A stretch of 64,000 nucleotides of DNA from Metallyticus violacea (taxonomy: Eukaryota; Arthropoda; Insecta; Mantodea; Metallyticidae): NCBI GenBank assembly GCA_030762175.1, contig CM060831.1:140097001-140161000 (forward strand), given 5' to 3'. The notes under the pieces were generated by a model that had not been told where the DNA came from, did not search any database, and saw only the letters and a list, made by a program, of their open reading frames with translations. Of the stretch, positions 1 to 10,010 are shown piece after piece; the stretch's first letter is position 1; every line of letters begins with the position of its first letter. The position numbers were made by a program, and so were the translations under genes.

Positions 1-112
1 CATAGGAAGATATTGGGTTCTTACTTTTGGGACATTCTGTAGCCAACAGAGAGGCGGCTACTGAGGGATGAGTGGGCAGAAGACATCGGAAAGAAACTCG
101 GAGGGCTAACCG

Positions 113-292
113 CAGGAAATAGGGATAAGCACATTAGGGGCAATGGTATAAGTTCCCTGGGGGGGGGGGGGGCAGAAACAAGTAGAAGAGAAATGGATGC
201 GAAAATTAGTTAAAAAAAAAGTGATGAAGGTCCGGACAAGCGAATGTGACACTGCCTGATCTTTCCAAGGCGTCTCTTACTTCAACAAATAT
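113..292. repeat. Local direct repeat, copy 1
   Basis: This segment recurs at 1031-1213 in the same orientation with high similarity. Shared landmarks are CAGGAAATAGGGATAAGCAC at the start, a G-rich run, AGAAATGGATGCGAAA in the middle and CCAAGGCGTCTCTTA near the end. The G run is pure here (159-172) but interrupted in the other copy. A SINE lies between the two copies. No protein or known family was recognised. Confidence 0.85.
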
Positions 293-499
293 GGGGCTTT
301 CGAATCTTTTAATCACCGTTGGTATTAAAAATGAGAAAACCCACTAATTGTAAATGTGCAAATATTATTTTAATACACAACTTCTACATTCTTAGGTCTT
401 TCTTACCTAATTATGTACTCAGCTGTGTTTCAATCTGTAATTCAGTATGGAATATTAGGTTGGGAAGGAGCCATTAAATCAACTCTATCTGTATTAGAC

Positions 500-790
500 C
501 GCCAGGGTGACCGAGGTCGTTAAGGCGCTGACTCGTGAACGGGAGGTCTGGGGTTCGAATCCCGCCAGCACCCTCCTCCCTAACTGAGGTTTTTTTCCCC
601 CAGGTTTTCCTCATTCCTCATAACTGGCAAATGCCGGGCAGGTACCCTAAACTTAGGCCTGGAACACTTCCTTCCTTAAAAAAAAACCTTTCCCAATATA
701 TCATTACATTTCATGTATCATCAGTGTCCACCGTCTGTGGTGCCTCAGTAGTAAAAATGGGCGTTAAACTCTACTCAAAAAATATCTGCG
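500..790 (+). mobile_element. SINE-B copy, tRNA(Ser/Leu)-type head
   Basis: The head carries an A-box-like stretch (GACCGAGGTCGTTAAGGCGC) and a B box (GGGGTTCGAATCCC), the internal pol III promoter of a tRNA-derived SINE. The body has landmarks shared with four other copies in the window: CTGAGGTTTTTT, CAGGTTTTCCTCA, AATGCCGGGCAGGTACCC, TTCATGTATCATCAGTGTCC and GGGCGTTAAACTC. It ends in an A-rich stretch. No clear target duplication was seen. The CCGAG...GTTAAGGCG pattern resembles the D-arm of Ser or Leu tRNAs. It is not a functional tRNA gene because the acceptor arm does not close. Confidence 0.85.
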
Positions 791-1030
791 TTATCATTGT
801 CACAGAGGTGTATTATTAAAGTTTGTTTTCGTAAACCTATGGATTATCTAACGAGTTATATTGTTGCACAATTAAACGTTCTAACATACAAACTTTCTAT
901 GCTTAGCTATATTCATAAATACCGGGACAATTTCAAAGCTGAATATCATGATTACCCCACGAGACAAAACAGCCGTTTCCTAATTACTGAACCCATACTG
1001 CAGGATCTTTGCATAGCAGCTGTTTTGGGC

Positions 1031-1213
1031 CAGGAAATAGGGATAAGCACAGTAGGGTTAATGGTATAAGTTCCCCTGGGGGAGGGGGCAGAAACAAGTA
1101 GAAGAGAAATGGATGCGAAACTAGTCATAAAGTAGGAAAAAATGATAAAGGCCCGGACAAACGAAAATGACACTACCTGATATTTCCAAGGCGTCTCTTA
1201 GTTCAGAAAAGAT
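1031..1213. repeat. Local direct repeat, copy 2
   Basis: This is the partner of 113-292, about 920 bases downstream in the same orientation. It differs by scattered substitutions and has a shorter, interrupted G tract (CTGGGGGAGGGGGCAG). Confidence 0.85.
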
Positions 1214-1835
1214 ATCTCTGAAAATAGGAGTGAGAAAAAAGGAAGGAGCGTTGAAAAAACAATGGAAGTTCTTTATCGCCATTTTTGTAATTCTGTTGCA
1301 TTTTACTTTGTCCTCCTTACCCTCTCTTGTGCTTCTCTTCCATTTTTATTTATTTTATTACTACTTTATTTTAATAAACACGAAAAAGAGGGAAATAGGA
1401 AGAGGAAAATGAGATATATTATGAGTAAGAAAAAAATTAACGGTATCCGAAATGTCGCAGCAGGCTCTTTGAAGGCAGTAGCTGAAGTAAATTCGTTTTA
1501 TCGCATGCTGTGATAAGCTTACGCTTATTATGCACGATACTGCAGTGATAAATAAGTAGGTCGTTTTAAATGCTATACTGTTCCCAAATGGGCTAAGACA
1601 CTTCGAGATAGCATAAACACGTAGGAGTTAGAGAGGTGAGCTTTAGATAGTTGCTATTTGGGATTCGCACAAACATGTCCTACTCTTTTCCCTTCTTAGT
1701 TGACAGAGTATGCTAGCATTCTACATTAAAACTAGACTGAATGGAAATACAAAATATTATAACATTAAAATTCCAATTCCAAAATAAATAAATGAATAAA
1801 TAGATAAATCGATGTGGTATTTGTAGTTGTAGTGA
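1214..1835. other. AT-rich spacer, no gene seen
   Basis: No coding or transposon signal was recognised. A short AAAT/GAAT-rich stretch at 1781-1810 is the only simple-sequence feature. Confidence 0.5.
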
Positions 1836-1902
1836 CCCCAAGTTGGGCGCCATACTTAGAAGTGTTTTCTTTATGTATGTGGTGGCCGCACGTTGGGCGC
1901 CA
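1836..1902 (-). other. Two primer-binding-site-like motifs of an LTR element leader
   Basis: Read on the - strand, TGGCGCCCAACGTGCGG (1886-1902) and TGGCGCCCAACTTGGGG (1836-1852) both resemble the site where a tRNA-Lys 3' end primes reverse transcription in gypsy-like and retroviral elements. They are about 50 bases apart and sit in two imperfect copies of a ~50-bp unit. The first follows directly on the - strand from the LTR-like sequence at 1903-1981 and 3247-3850, which is the position a primer-binding site should have. No gag or pol sequence is seen further along the - strand, so the internal part has been lost. Confidence 0.55.
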
Positions 1903-1983
1903 GGTTTGGGGTGGGTTATTTTATGGATGTAGGCGAATCACGACTACTTGTTGCCGGCCGATGTAATTGGTTCTTGCTGAGTA

Positions 1984-3244
1984 TGAGGGTAGCTCCATAA
2001 GTTTCCGGCCAAACCATTTTCTAGATATGATAAAGACAAAAACTATATTTCATTTTTCAATACAGTTATCCTTTATTGCATTACACTTCTCACATCTTTG
2101 AATTAACATTTCAATCTCCCCCTCCAAAAAAATGCCCAGAATCTTGTCTGGAAAATGAGCATAAACAGCATCCATCATTCTTCGTCACACTTAAATTTTC
2201 TTCCTCGAAGGTCTTTTTGAGTTCTGAGAAGAGGAAACAGTCAATGGGAGCTATATATGGGCTGTAGAGTGCATGGTCGATTTCCTTGAAGTCACATTTC
2301 TTCACACCTTCCTTTGCAACAAGAGCTGTATGCACCGGCGCGTTGTCGTGAAGAAGTCGCACACCACCACTCAAATTTCCTATCCTTTTCTCTTTTATGG
2401 AAGCACGTAATCTGTACAGTAGGTCAGCATAATACTCCCCATTTACTGTGGTGTTCATTTCCTTGAAAAACAATGAAGAGTATTACTTCACTCTCCCAAA
2501 AGATTGTGGCCATGCTCTTCTTGGTTAACTGAGTGATCTTGGCCATTAGAGGCGGTGCTTCGCCAGGTTTACGCCCCTCCATCGATTCCATTTTGGACAA
2601 GGGACCATAGTAGAGAACCATAGTTTCATCTCCTGTAATAATGGTTTGCCACTCATTACCACGGCAGAGCTCCAAAAATACCTGACAACTGATGACTCGT
2701 TGCTGCTTTTGGGCTGAGGAAAGAAGTTTAGGCATCATCTTGCACTAACCATTTTCATGTTTAAATGTTCATGAACAATTCAACAGACTGTTGTTTTAGA
2801 AAGGCCCAACCTTGCTGCTATTTTTGTAACTTTGACCCGCCGGTCTTCCAAAATTTCTCCTTCCACAATAGCGATGTTTTCAGGAGTGATGACCTCCTGC
2901 ACGCTCTTCGTCTTCAATGCTTTCAAACATTTGGGCCATTCTTTTACGGTAGAATATGAAGGGACGCTTCCTCATATACACGGTATAATCGCTGTTTAAT
3001 TTCATTTGGAGTAAATATTTTATTTGTGAAGAACTTAATAATAGTTTGAAACTCCATTTTGACCATGTCACAGTCTTCTACACATTGCGTTCTTTATGTA
3101 ACTATATCTGAATAACTGAATACCTCGGAGGGGAAGTTATAGCTGCAATTAATTAGTTAACAAATAAGATATGACACCAGATAAGGGTTATATGAAGACG
3201 ACAATCCTTATCGACGAAGTCGGAAACTTATGCACCTATCCTCA
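1984..3244 (-). mobile_element. Mariner-family DNA transposon with both inverted ends
   Basis: The left end TGAGGGTAGCTCCATAAG and the reverse complement of the right end, TGAGGATAGGTGCATAAG, form terminal inverted repeats of roughly 28 bases with few mismatches. TA at 1982-1983 and 3245-3246 is the target duplication expected for Tc1/mariner elements. The length of 1261 bp is typical of mariner. A fragment of the same family lies at 24596-24800. The element is inserted in an LTR-like sequence. Confidence 0.92.
2050..3066 (-). pseudogene. Mariner transposase, inactivated
   Basis: The protein would cut and rejoin DNA at the element ends. Reading the - strand, the start MVKMEFQTII (from 3066) leads into a helix-turn-helix region with EEASL, then NIAIVEGEILEDRR and KVTKIAARLGLSKTTV (about 2740-2885). 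The catalytic region follows, with ITGDET (first Asp), LLHDNAPVHTA (second Asp) and YSPYIAPIDCFLF (third Asp), matching the DD34D arrangement of mariner. All three acidic residues are still present. The reading frame shifts several times (around 2950, 2740, 2450 and 2150) and has internal stops, so no full protein of about 340 residues can be made. The two longest open pieces are 2424-2738 and 2111-2473. Confidence 0.9.
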
Positions 3245-3854
3245 TATTTACCCGAGGGTCCCATGTACCTCGGTTATCTCAGGGAGCTTAAGTCACAGTT
3301 TCGTGTTTTCGTAGTCATGGGAAAAGGGAGGTGAAGGAATTGCAGGCACTGCGTCATTTAAAACTCGTTTATTTGAAGTTGAGTTTATGGGCAGCTACGT
3401 GGTTCGCTGCCATTAACCGGCAAAGTTAGCTCGCTGTTCGAACACGCGATTCTCGGAGAAGATCTGACTGGACGCAATTATTTAATGTTCGGAAATTAAT
3501 TTAGTCTTAATCCTCGCGTGAGCAGATTCCAAAGCCATGCTATTATACGAGAGTTGGAACCGCGTACTGAATACTCGTATTCCTAGATACGGATTGAGCT
3601 GTACTGAATAACGACGCCACGGGAATTGATATTCTATCACTTAAACAAACGATTACTGCTCTAAATAACTCATACCTCGTGCTCTCACCAACGACTGAAT
3701 AAATTGAAATGTTAAAACTGCAGCGTGAACTATGTGTGTCAACTCAAACTGCTTTAACTGCCTCCAACTGCCTCCACTGCTCCAACTGACTCAACTCAAT
3801 ACTTTGCGGGGATGTTTCCCCTTGTATACTATCGTTGAAATGTCGCCACATAGT

Positions 3855-3877
3855 TTTTTTTTTTTTTTTTTTTTTTA
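3855..3877. repeat. Poly(T) tract
   Basis: About 22 consecutive T lie immediately beyond the start of the LTR-like sequence. This could be a retroposon tail on the - strand or simple slippage. Confidence 0.8.
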
Positions 3878-4769
3878 GCTCACAGAGGTTCTCAGGGCGT
3901 GTTCACTGGTGCTGGGATCTTGAAATTCTTTAATGTAATTGGTGAGTTCCGACTCACCCAGACGCGCTAAATTTTAACTCTTCAAGACTTTCATCTCCGA
4001 TATGTCGACTTTTAAACATACATCTTTTGGTATGAGAGGCCGGCTAATATGAAGACTTTTGTACCCGCTTTGGGATGAATTGACAATAGCGAAAATATAT
4101 AAGGTTTCCGCCTTCTTTCGCTTGGGGCTTAAAGACAGCGGTACCAGGTAGCCTTCTGAAGTACATACATTTTCTTGTTAAATGTAAAATTCCTTTATGT
4201 ATAAAACAAGATATTAAACGTTATATAATGATTATCAATTATCTGCTTGTAAATTCTCTTACGAGCGGGCGGGTGTGTGAAGACCTGTCATACAGTTTCA
4301 AACTTAAAAAGTTTTGCCAAAATTATCTAAGCTTTACTACGATCCCACACATATCTTATCAATTACAGAAAACAATTAAACATTTGCAAAGTTGTCATAT
4401 CTATGCAGAAAAATGAACCATACCACACACCTTTTATTAAGAAACTTATAAACCTATATTATTTATTTCTTAATTTATATTTCATACCTAAACTTTAGAA
4501 GTTTAGTATATTAAATATCTCATTTACTAAATGCAATTCTCCTTAATAACAAAGCATTCAGAAACCCATACTTCCGCAAAAATTTATTTTTCTGAATTAA
4601 ATATATTCATTCGAATTTGCTATACCTGGGCGCCTCAAGTACTGAGATTTCATTTGGGTAATATAATCAGATAGACAAACTGCATTATATTTTAATGATG
4701 TTAGATTTCACCATAATATGAGAACTGTTCAATAAAAAATGATAAAATTTAACTTTACAAAAAATAGTT
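3878..4769. other. Spacer, no gene seen
   Basis: No transposon or exon was recognised. The first 350 bases are of fairly balanced composition; the rest is strongly AT-rich. Confidence 0.5.
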
Positions 4770-5765
4770 TACTGCATAATGCACACGTGGAGCTAGTTCC
4801 GTTTTGTCCCTTTCGGTTCCCGGCTCTGTGAGAGGTGTGCAAGTTGAGACATGTTCAGTTCTACCTTCAACAAAAAAGAAAGAAAGAAAAGAAAAGAAAA
4901 GAAAAGAAAAAAAGGTGACACGCGACGAACATTATGCTGCTGTGAAGTTCTGTTTTGATCTCCTCAAATTTTCAACAGAGGCCTATGCAATGTTACAGGA
5001 GGCTTATGGAAAATTTGTTCTTCCCTATATTCCAGCTCGTAGATGGTTTAAAATGTTTGAAGAGAGGGGATAATAAATTTTCAAAGGAAGGTGCACCCAT
5101 ATGTGGATTACTGTAAAGTTGCACATGAGATGTGTTTTTGCCCGGTGGGTTCCAAGACTGTTAATTCCCGAACAAAAGGACGTTCGCGTGCAGGTTTGCA
5201 TGCAGTTGAAGATTGTTACAGGAAGATGCGCAGGTTCTTTCAAAGTTTTTAATGAAACTTGGCTACATCATTTCGATTCTGAAAGCAAACAGTAAACCTC
5301 TAAGTTATTGTTTCTGCTGGGAATGTTATGGTCATCTCATTTTTCGATATTCAAGGAATGGTTTACCAGCATGTCGTACCTGCATGCACAACTATAACTG
5401 GACAATACAACAGAGATGTCCGAAAAAAAAAAAACTCTTCAAGGCCATGTCTTAGGCACTGGGCCAGATGTGCAACAATCTAGGCACTGCAGCCGATAAT
5501 GCACGACCACCAATCGCAAATATTTGCTGAAGGTCTCACAAAATTAAACGTGAAATGTGTTTCTCACCCTCCCTATGGTCCAGATTTAGGCCCGTGTGAT
5601 CCTTTTTCCCAAATTAAAAAAATCCTCATGGAAGGATTTTTCACCATCAGAAGCTGTGGTGAAGGCTTCGGAGGCGATTCTGAAGGACCTGACAAAAATT
5701 GGTTTCCTGCATGTCTTTGAAGATTGACAGATACTCTGGGACATGTTCATTGCAGCCAATGGGAC
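4770..5765 (+). pseudogene. Mariner transposase remnant, second lineage
   Basis: This + strand remnant has VTRDEHYAAVKFCFDLLK and an IPARRWFKMFEERG piece (helix-turn-helix region, 4914-5072). The linker reads HMRCVFARWVPRLLIPEQK (about 5125-5180), followed by LKIVTG and TWLHHFDSESKQ (around 5206-5294), where the first catalytic Asp should lie. DNARPPI-like codons occur near 5500, and YGPDLGPCDPFSQIKK (around 5573-5620) carries the third catalytic Asp. Stops and frameshifts break it throughout. A second copy of this lineage lies at 53190-54060. Terminal inverted repeats were not located with confidence, so the limits are approximate. An AAAGA microsatellite has expanded within the 5' part. Confidence 0.85.
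4868..4913. repeat. (AAAGA)n microsatellite
   Basis: An AAAGA/AAAG run lies inside the 5' part of the mariner remnant. The other copy of this mariner (53190 onward) has only ACAACAAAATGG at the matching place, so the run arose by slippage after insertion. Confidence 0.9.
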
Positions 5766-5890
5766 TACTTTGATAAAGATAATTTAAATTATGAGAACGA
5801 GTAAAGATATATGGTCAAAAAGTAATTATATTTATTGAACAAGCGCTATATATGGGAGGATTTAAATTTCTTTGTGATCTGCTGGTAAAT

Positions 5891-6490
5891 CTGGTAACCA
5901 GAAAGTGTAATTTTAGCAAATAATGCAACATACATTTTGCCCTGTACCTCAGAAACTTATAAAGTTAACAATATGAATTTTTATGAGATATTGAGAATAC
6001 TTAACTTAAGATGTTCTGTAAAGTTTAATTCTCTAATAAACCAAACTGTGCACGCACATAATGTATACAAATGTGAAGTGTGGTAACTCAAAGTAATTAA
6101 ATGTTACTATTAATTGATAAAAATAAATACTAATAAAATATATTATTTTTATTTTCCAAATTAGAAAATTAATTTCTTTTCAAGCAATTAGCATAGGATA
6201 TTATTCTAGTTCCCAGAATAGCATGTTGTTTAACTTTTTCCAATTCCACCATATTTTATAAGAAAAATGCATTATTTTGTCACAGTGTTTTCAGTTTTTT
6301 AACAAGATTTTATTTTGATTTAAATTTTTTTTAAAAAAAATGTTTATGCGCATTAGAGTTTTAAAAGTGATATAGCATATTTAGTAAAGTTTTCATAATA
6401 TCTCATATTAATATTTTTAAAACTTTCTAAGATAAAGTGTAAAATACATACTGTTACATTATTTGCTACATTTAAACTTTCTGGTTACCT
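5891..6490. mobile_element. Foldback/MITE family element, copy 1
   Basis: The ends are long inverted repeats of ~150 bases: GGTAACCAGAAAGTGTAA at the left and, reverse-complemented, GGTAACCAGAAAGTTTAA at the right. Similarity continues through GCAAATAATG, CAGAAACTTATAAAG and ATGAGATATT. A second copy with the same ends and middle is at 14674-15389. The middle is AT-rich and non-coding. TA follows the right end (6491-6492); the left outer base pairs have decayed. This copy lacks about 110 bases present in copy 2. It looks like a non-autonomous DNA transposon, probably mobilised by a Tc1/mariner-type enzyme given the TA, but the family was not recognised. Confidence 0.85.
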
Positions 6491-6887
6491 TAAAGCCTCT
6501 AGGACCTGTTTTTAATTTTTTTTTAATTGCTTGGAAGTTTTTCAGCCGAATAGCGAGACTTTTTGTTCATATTTACAAACCATGTGAGTATGGTAGACCT
6601 TTGTCAAAAGGCTTATAAAGGAATTGTATTTTGTGGTTATTGGGTCAGACTATCTGAACCCGAGAAATCCTAATTCCTTGAATACAGCCACAAGGGATCA
6701 GAAAGATTATTGAGAGTTTGAAAAATCTATATAAATTTCAGACAGCTATATTTGGATATTTTAATATATTTTCCAAAAATTTAATCAGCAGCAATATTTT
6801 ATCGTGACACTCTTTAGGTTACATGGTATTTGTTGCAGCTATTCAGACGTTAACCTTTAAAGACAAGAGAGGGGCTGTAATATCTTT
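6491..6887. other. AT-rich spacer, no gene seen
   Basis: No coding or repeat signal was recognised beyond short A/T runs. Confidence 0.5.
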
Positions 6888-6901
6888 TTTAAATTTAGAT
6901 G

Positions 6902-7194
6902 TTTTTATATGGATTATTTATGGACGCTCTTTAACATCACAGGTCATCAACGTCCCATTCAATTCAGGGCGTGAAATGTGCGATAAATTTTGCTCAGATG
7001 CCTTTTCTTTCAGGCTTGAGGTTCTTTTTCTTGCCGTAAATCTACGACATGGACCTACGGCTTTACTTCCCATCTGAATGAAGCCATGCTTAGGATTTTT
7101 ACGCCCGAACAAAATCCAACGATCCTGGCCAGGATTGAACCCGTGATCTTGGGTTTAGAAGGCGAGTCTGGTTACCACTAGACACTAGATCGAC
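6902..7194 (-). mobile_element. SINE-A copy with target duplication
   Basis: Read on the - strand, a tRNA-like head (GGTAACCAGACTCGCC region, B box GGTTCAATCC) is followed by the family body: TTTTGTTCGGGCGTAAAAATCC, GAAGTAAAGCCGTAGG, a TTTACGGCA-like stretch, GAACCTCAAGCCTGAAAG, GAGCAAAATTTATCG, TTTCACGCCCTGAATTGAA and TGACCTG. Flanks TTTAAATTTAGATG (6888-6901) and TTTAAGTTTAGATG (7195-7208) are a 14-bp target duplication with one mismatch, which fixes the limits. Scattered substitutions mark it as an older copy. Confidence 0.92.
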
Positions 7195-7208
7195 TTTAAG
7201 TTTAGATG

Positions 7209-7771
7209 AACATAACATTTTATTTTACATAGAGTTTTGAAAAACGTATAGAAAGGTGATCGACCCAAATACGGAACCTCTGTGAAGTAATAAAAATCTT
7301 GGTATCGGTGTTCCTAACTTATATTTTGCAACAATTCAATACCAACAGCTGTGTTAGTGCACTTAATTTAGCTGTGTATGACAATGTTTATTAATTTTTA
7401 AAAATTTGGTTTATAAAGATTTTGTTTTAGTAATTCTGATGTAAATATGAATACAGCTATTTCCCGCTGTATTATGGCAGAACTCCATAAGCCCACGTTC
7501 GTTCTTACCGTTAAATGATACAAAAATATTTCAATTTTAAACTGCAATTATTATATATCAATACTCACGCCAATCTTTCCTTAGGCTTCTCATATTTTAA
7601 CAGAATTTATGAGTAATGATGCGTGGTAGACCTTGCAGTAGCAATTAATGCACTAGAAAACAAAAAAATATATTTTACAGCTAAGTAATGAATAACGTTT
7701 CCTTTTTTAGTAGCTTACCAATTATAATGAGAAAGCTGTGTCATGAAGTTTTATTTCCTTTTTGCTTTCAG
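7209..7771. other. Possible intron upstream of an exon candidate
   Basis: AT-rich sequence without recognised genes or repeats. If the exon at 7772-7809 is real, this is intron. The last 20 bases (TTTTATTTCCTTTTTGCTTTCAG at 7749-7771) form a strong polypyrimidine tract and acceptor. Confidence 0.45.
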
Positions 7772-7809
7772 TGGCTCTGGACTGCACCTGAAATTATGAA
7801 ACAACGCCG
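7772..7809 (+). CDS. Candidate 38-bp exon, receptor guanylyl cyclase pseudokinase motif
   Basis: A pyrimidine-rich tract ending in CTTTCAG (acceptor AG at 7770-7771) precedes a short segment that is open only in the frame WLWTAPEIMKQR, followed at once by GTAAGT (7810-7815), a consensus donor. LWTAPE is the form of the kinase APE motif (subdomain VIII) characteristic of the pseudokinase domain of membrane receptor guanylyl cyclases; Src-type kinases have KWTAPE and other kinases usually differ. The exon would leave two bases of a split codon at its 3' end. No upstream or downstream guanylyl cyclase exon was recognised, so it would be an isolated small exon between very large introns. A chance match with good splice sites cannot be excluded. 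Confidence 0.5.
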
Positions 7810-7815
7810 GTAAGT

Positions 7816-8649
7816 TATAACTTTATGTAGCATGTAAGAACGTTTCAAGGTTACTGGAAGGATGAGTTGCGGGGGAGAAAAATATTCATGAAAGTTGTTG
7901 GCAGTTTTCACCGAGCCAGCAGCAACAAGGCTGTGTGGTGTCACCTCATTGGTTATTCGTCGAGCGTAAGCAAGTCGCGTGTCTTGCATAATCCTAAAGC
8001 AATCGCGGGACACATCTTTTTAATCAGCGGTTGTGTTATAAATTCTTTCTTCATCTTGTTGACATACACGGAGTGTAAAAAATCAACTAAGACACTTCCA
8101 AAGATAAGCGCATTTTAAAGCCGCGTTAGGCATTGACAATCTGACGGGTTTCCACGATAATGCGGTTAGTATTACATAGGATCTCATATAAGAACAGGTC
8201 ATTATACATATTGAGCGCAAAGTTTCCAACCAATATTGATTACATTTTAAATTTCTCCCTCTCAGCCCATACTATGAATTTTGAAATAACATCTCTAACT
8301 TATGATACTAAATTTTTAAAAAAGGATTCCTCTGTTATCTTTTGTTTTCTATCGTTGCCTGCGAATCTGGATATTATTGTTTTAATTTTAACAGAATAAA
8401 AATATAAAAAACATTGAGCATCTAGTGTAATAGTTTCGTTTTGGTAATAAATTGTTTCAAAATGTTCTTATAAGAAGGAACAGGTTGTATTATTGTAATA
8501 TTAAGTACCCAAAATAAATGTGTTTTCATTCAACAACTGATTGGTTTATTATTTATTCTATACAAATTCAAACAACGTAAAAATATAAAACAAAAAAAAA
8601 AAAATGCCACAACAGTTGAATCCCCATTAACATTTAAATATTATAAGGT
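7816..8649. other. Spacer or intron, no gene seen
   Basis: 7860-8120 is of more balanced composition than its surroundings but has no recognisable coding content or splice pairing. The remainder is AT-rich. Confidence 0.45.
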
Positions 8650-8719
8650 AGGGATGTCGTTTGAAATTTCAAAATGGGGTGGCTGGGAGCGAAGGGGTGA
8701 AACATAAACTGTAATTAAT
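8650..8719. repeat. Dispersed repeat R1, copy 1
   Basis: The stretch with TTTGAAATTTCAAAATGGGG and GAAGGGGTGAAA matches 45338-45404 in the same orientation (shared AGGGATG, TTTGAAATTTCAAA, a G-rich middle, GTGAAA/ATGAAA, then GTAATTAA/GTAGTTAA). Only about 70 bases align confidently. Family unknown. Confidence 0.65.
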
Positions 8720-8994
8720 TTATTTTTAAATTTTCCTTGCAACACCTAAATTGCGTGTTTTTATTTAAATTACATTTATTTTTAATAGACTTATCGAGAC
8801 TCAAATTTTGAAATGAAAGATGTGTGTGTGTGTGTTGATTACGGCGAGAAATGTACATAATTATTGGTTATTGTAAACATTTCTCTTATTACCTGGTAAA
8901 TGTAGGCAACAGAAAGAAATCATTGTATATTTTCCCCATTTTTATCATATATTGTTCACATTTACTGTTGGTACAACTGAATCAGTTTCCCTCC

Positions 8995-9302
8995 AAATGT
9001 TTACTGTTTTCTTGCTTCTGTATTTGTGTAAAGGCGATTTAGAATTGTTGAAATGTCAATAATTATATATATTTTATTGGCAGGATAATATATTTTATCA
9101 ACATCTACTTCGGCTTATTCCTTTTAGGTTATGACAATTTGGTACCATAGTACCATACATTACCAAAATATTCCTGTGTAATTTTGTTCAAATCAAGGTG
9201 ATTATCGGTGAAATGTTGGTCAAAACACCAAGAAACAATTACTAAAGTAGATCAAAAGCTCACTGGAAGATATACAATGAAATTTCATAGCTTTGACCGA
9301 TA
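8995..9302. repeat. Dispersed repeat R2, copy 1
   Basis: About 300 bases align with 24825-25122 in the same orientation. Landmarks are TTGCTTCTG, TGAAATG, ATCTACTTCGGCTTATTCC against ATCTGCTTTGGCTCACACC, CTTTTAGGTTATG, GTACCATACATTA, TAATTTTGTTCAAAT and ATACAATGAAATTTCAT. No open reading frame is conserved between the copies and no family was recognised. Confidence 0.8.
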
Positions 9303-9330
9303 TTTCTTTTATCAGTGGACTGTATTTGGC

Positions 9331-9380
9331 AAAAAAAAAAAAAAAAAAAAACGAACAAACAAACAAACAAACAAACAAAC
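9331..9380. repeat. Poly(A) plus (AAAC)n microsatellite
   Basis: Twenty-one A are followed by ACG and about six AAAC units. The tract begins about 30 bases beyond repeat R2, so it could be the A-tail of a retroposed copy. Confidence 0.9.
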
Positions 9381-9486
9381 CAGTAAGACAGAAATTTATT
9401 CTTAAGACATTATTTTGGCGAGCAATAATTAATGATTAATTTTTTAATTGGATAAATCCACGTTTGAAACACATAAATAAGTATAA

Positions 9487-9546
9487 TAGTAGTAGTAGCA
9501 GTACTAGTGGTGGTAGTAGTATCAGTAGTAATAATAGTAGCAGTAA
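9487..9546. repeat. Imperfect (AGT)n microsatellite
   Basis: A run of AGT, AGC and AAT triplets. On the opposite strand this is ACT/TAC-type, the same repeat class as the large satellite at 22553-23660. Confidence 0.85.
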
Positions 9547-10010
9547 TTTATTTATTTACAAAATATGTTGGCTACAAATCTAGATCATCATTATCGCACA
9601 GACCCTGGGACTGTACTTACATTCCCAATGCACTAGGAAATACATGAAATAATACAAACCAATACCTAATTCTTAAGATAAAATCACACACACATATAAT
9701 GAAATGAATAAATAAAAAATATATAATAGAAAAAATGAGAAATTCATAATCAAAATAAACAGAAAAGAGAACAGTGCAAAAGTAAATATAACTTGCATTA
9801 CCACACATATACGTATGTAATTCCCAAAATATAGTTACTCATGCTCCTATCTCTCTTCCGATCTGAGCTGTCTCACTTCATTTAAAAATTTACCTACTCC
9901 CTCTTCCTCCTTCCTATCTGCTAGCAAAGTCCAGCATTACCACTGGCCTCTCCACCCGTTATCAAACGGGACCGATTGAGTAAGTACAAGTAAGTTCTCT
10001 TCCGGAGATA
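9547..10010 (-). mobile_element. Possible LINE 3' end fragment
   Basis: The + strand begins with TTTATTTATTTA, as an inverted LINE tail would. On the - strand, short frames around 9850-9960 include KEEEG- and LNEVRQL-like pieces resembling the C-terminal region of the LINE family seen at 55985-56510. The match is weak and broken, so this is a low-confidence assignment. Confidence 0.25.

Larger units (their letters stand above)
1903..3850 (-). mobile_element. Gypsy-like LTR remnant, split by a mariner insertion
   Basis: On the - strand the sequence begins TGTGGCGACATTTCAACG at 3850, a typical LTR start. It continues as a more balanced-composition stretch to 3247, is interrupted by a mariner (1984-3244), and resumes from 1981 to about 1903, next to a primer-binding-site-like motif. 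Without the mariner the LTR would be about 680 bases. The last bases before the motif do not show a clean CA terminus, so the exact LTR end is uncertain. No second LTR is seen in the window; this may be a solo LTR with leader remnant or a truncated copy. Confidence 0.5.
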
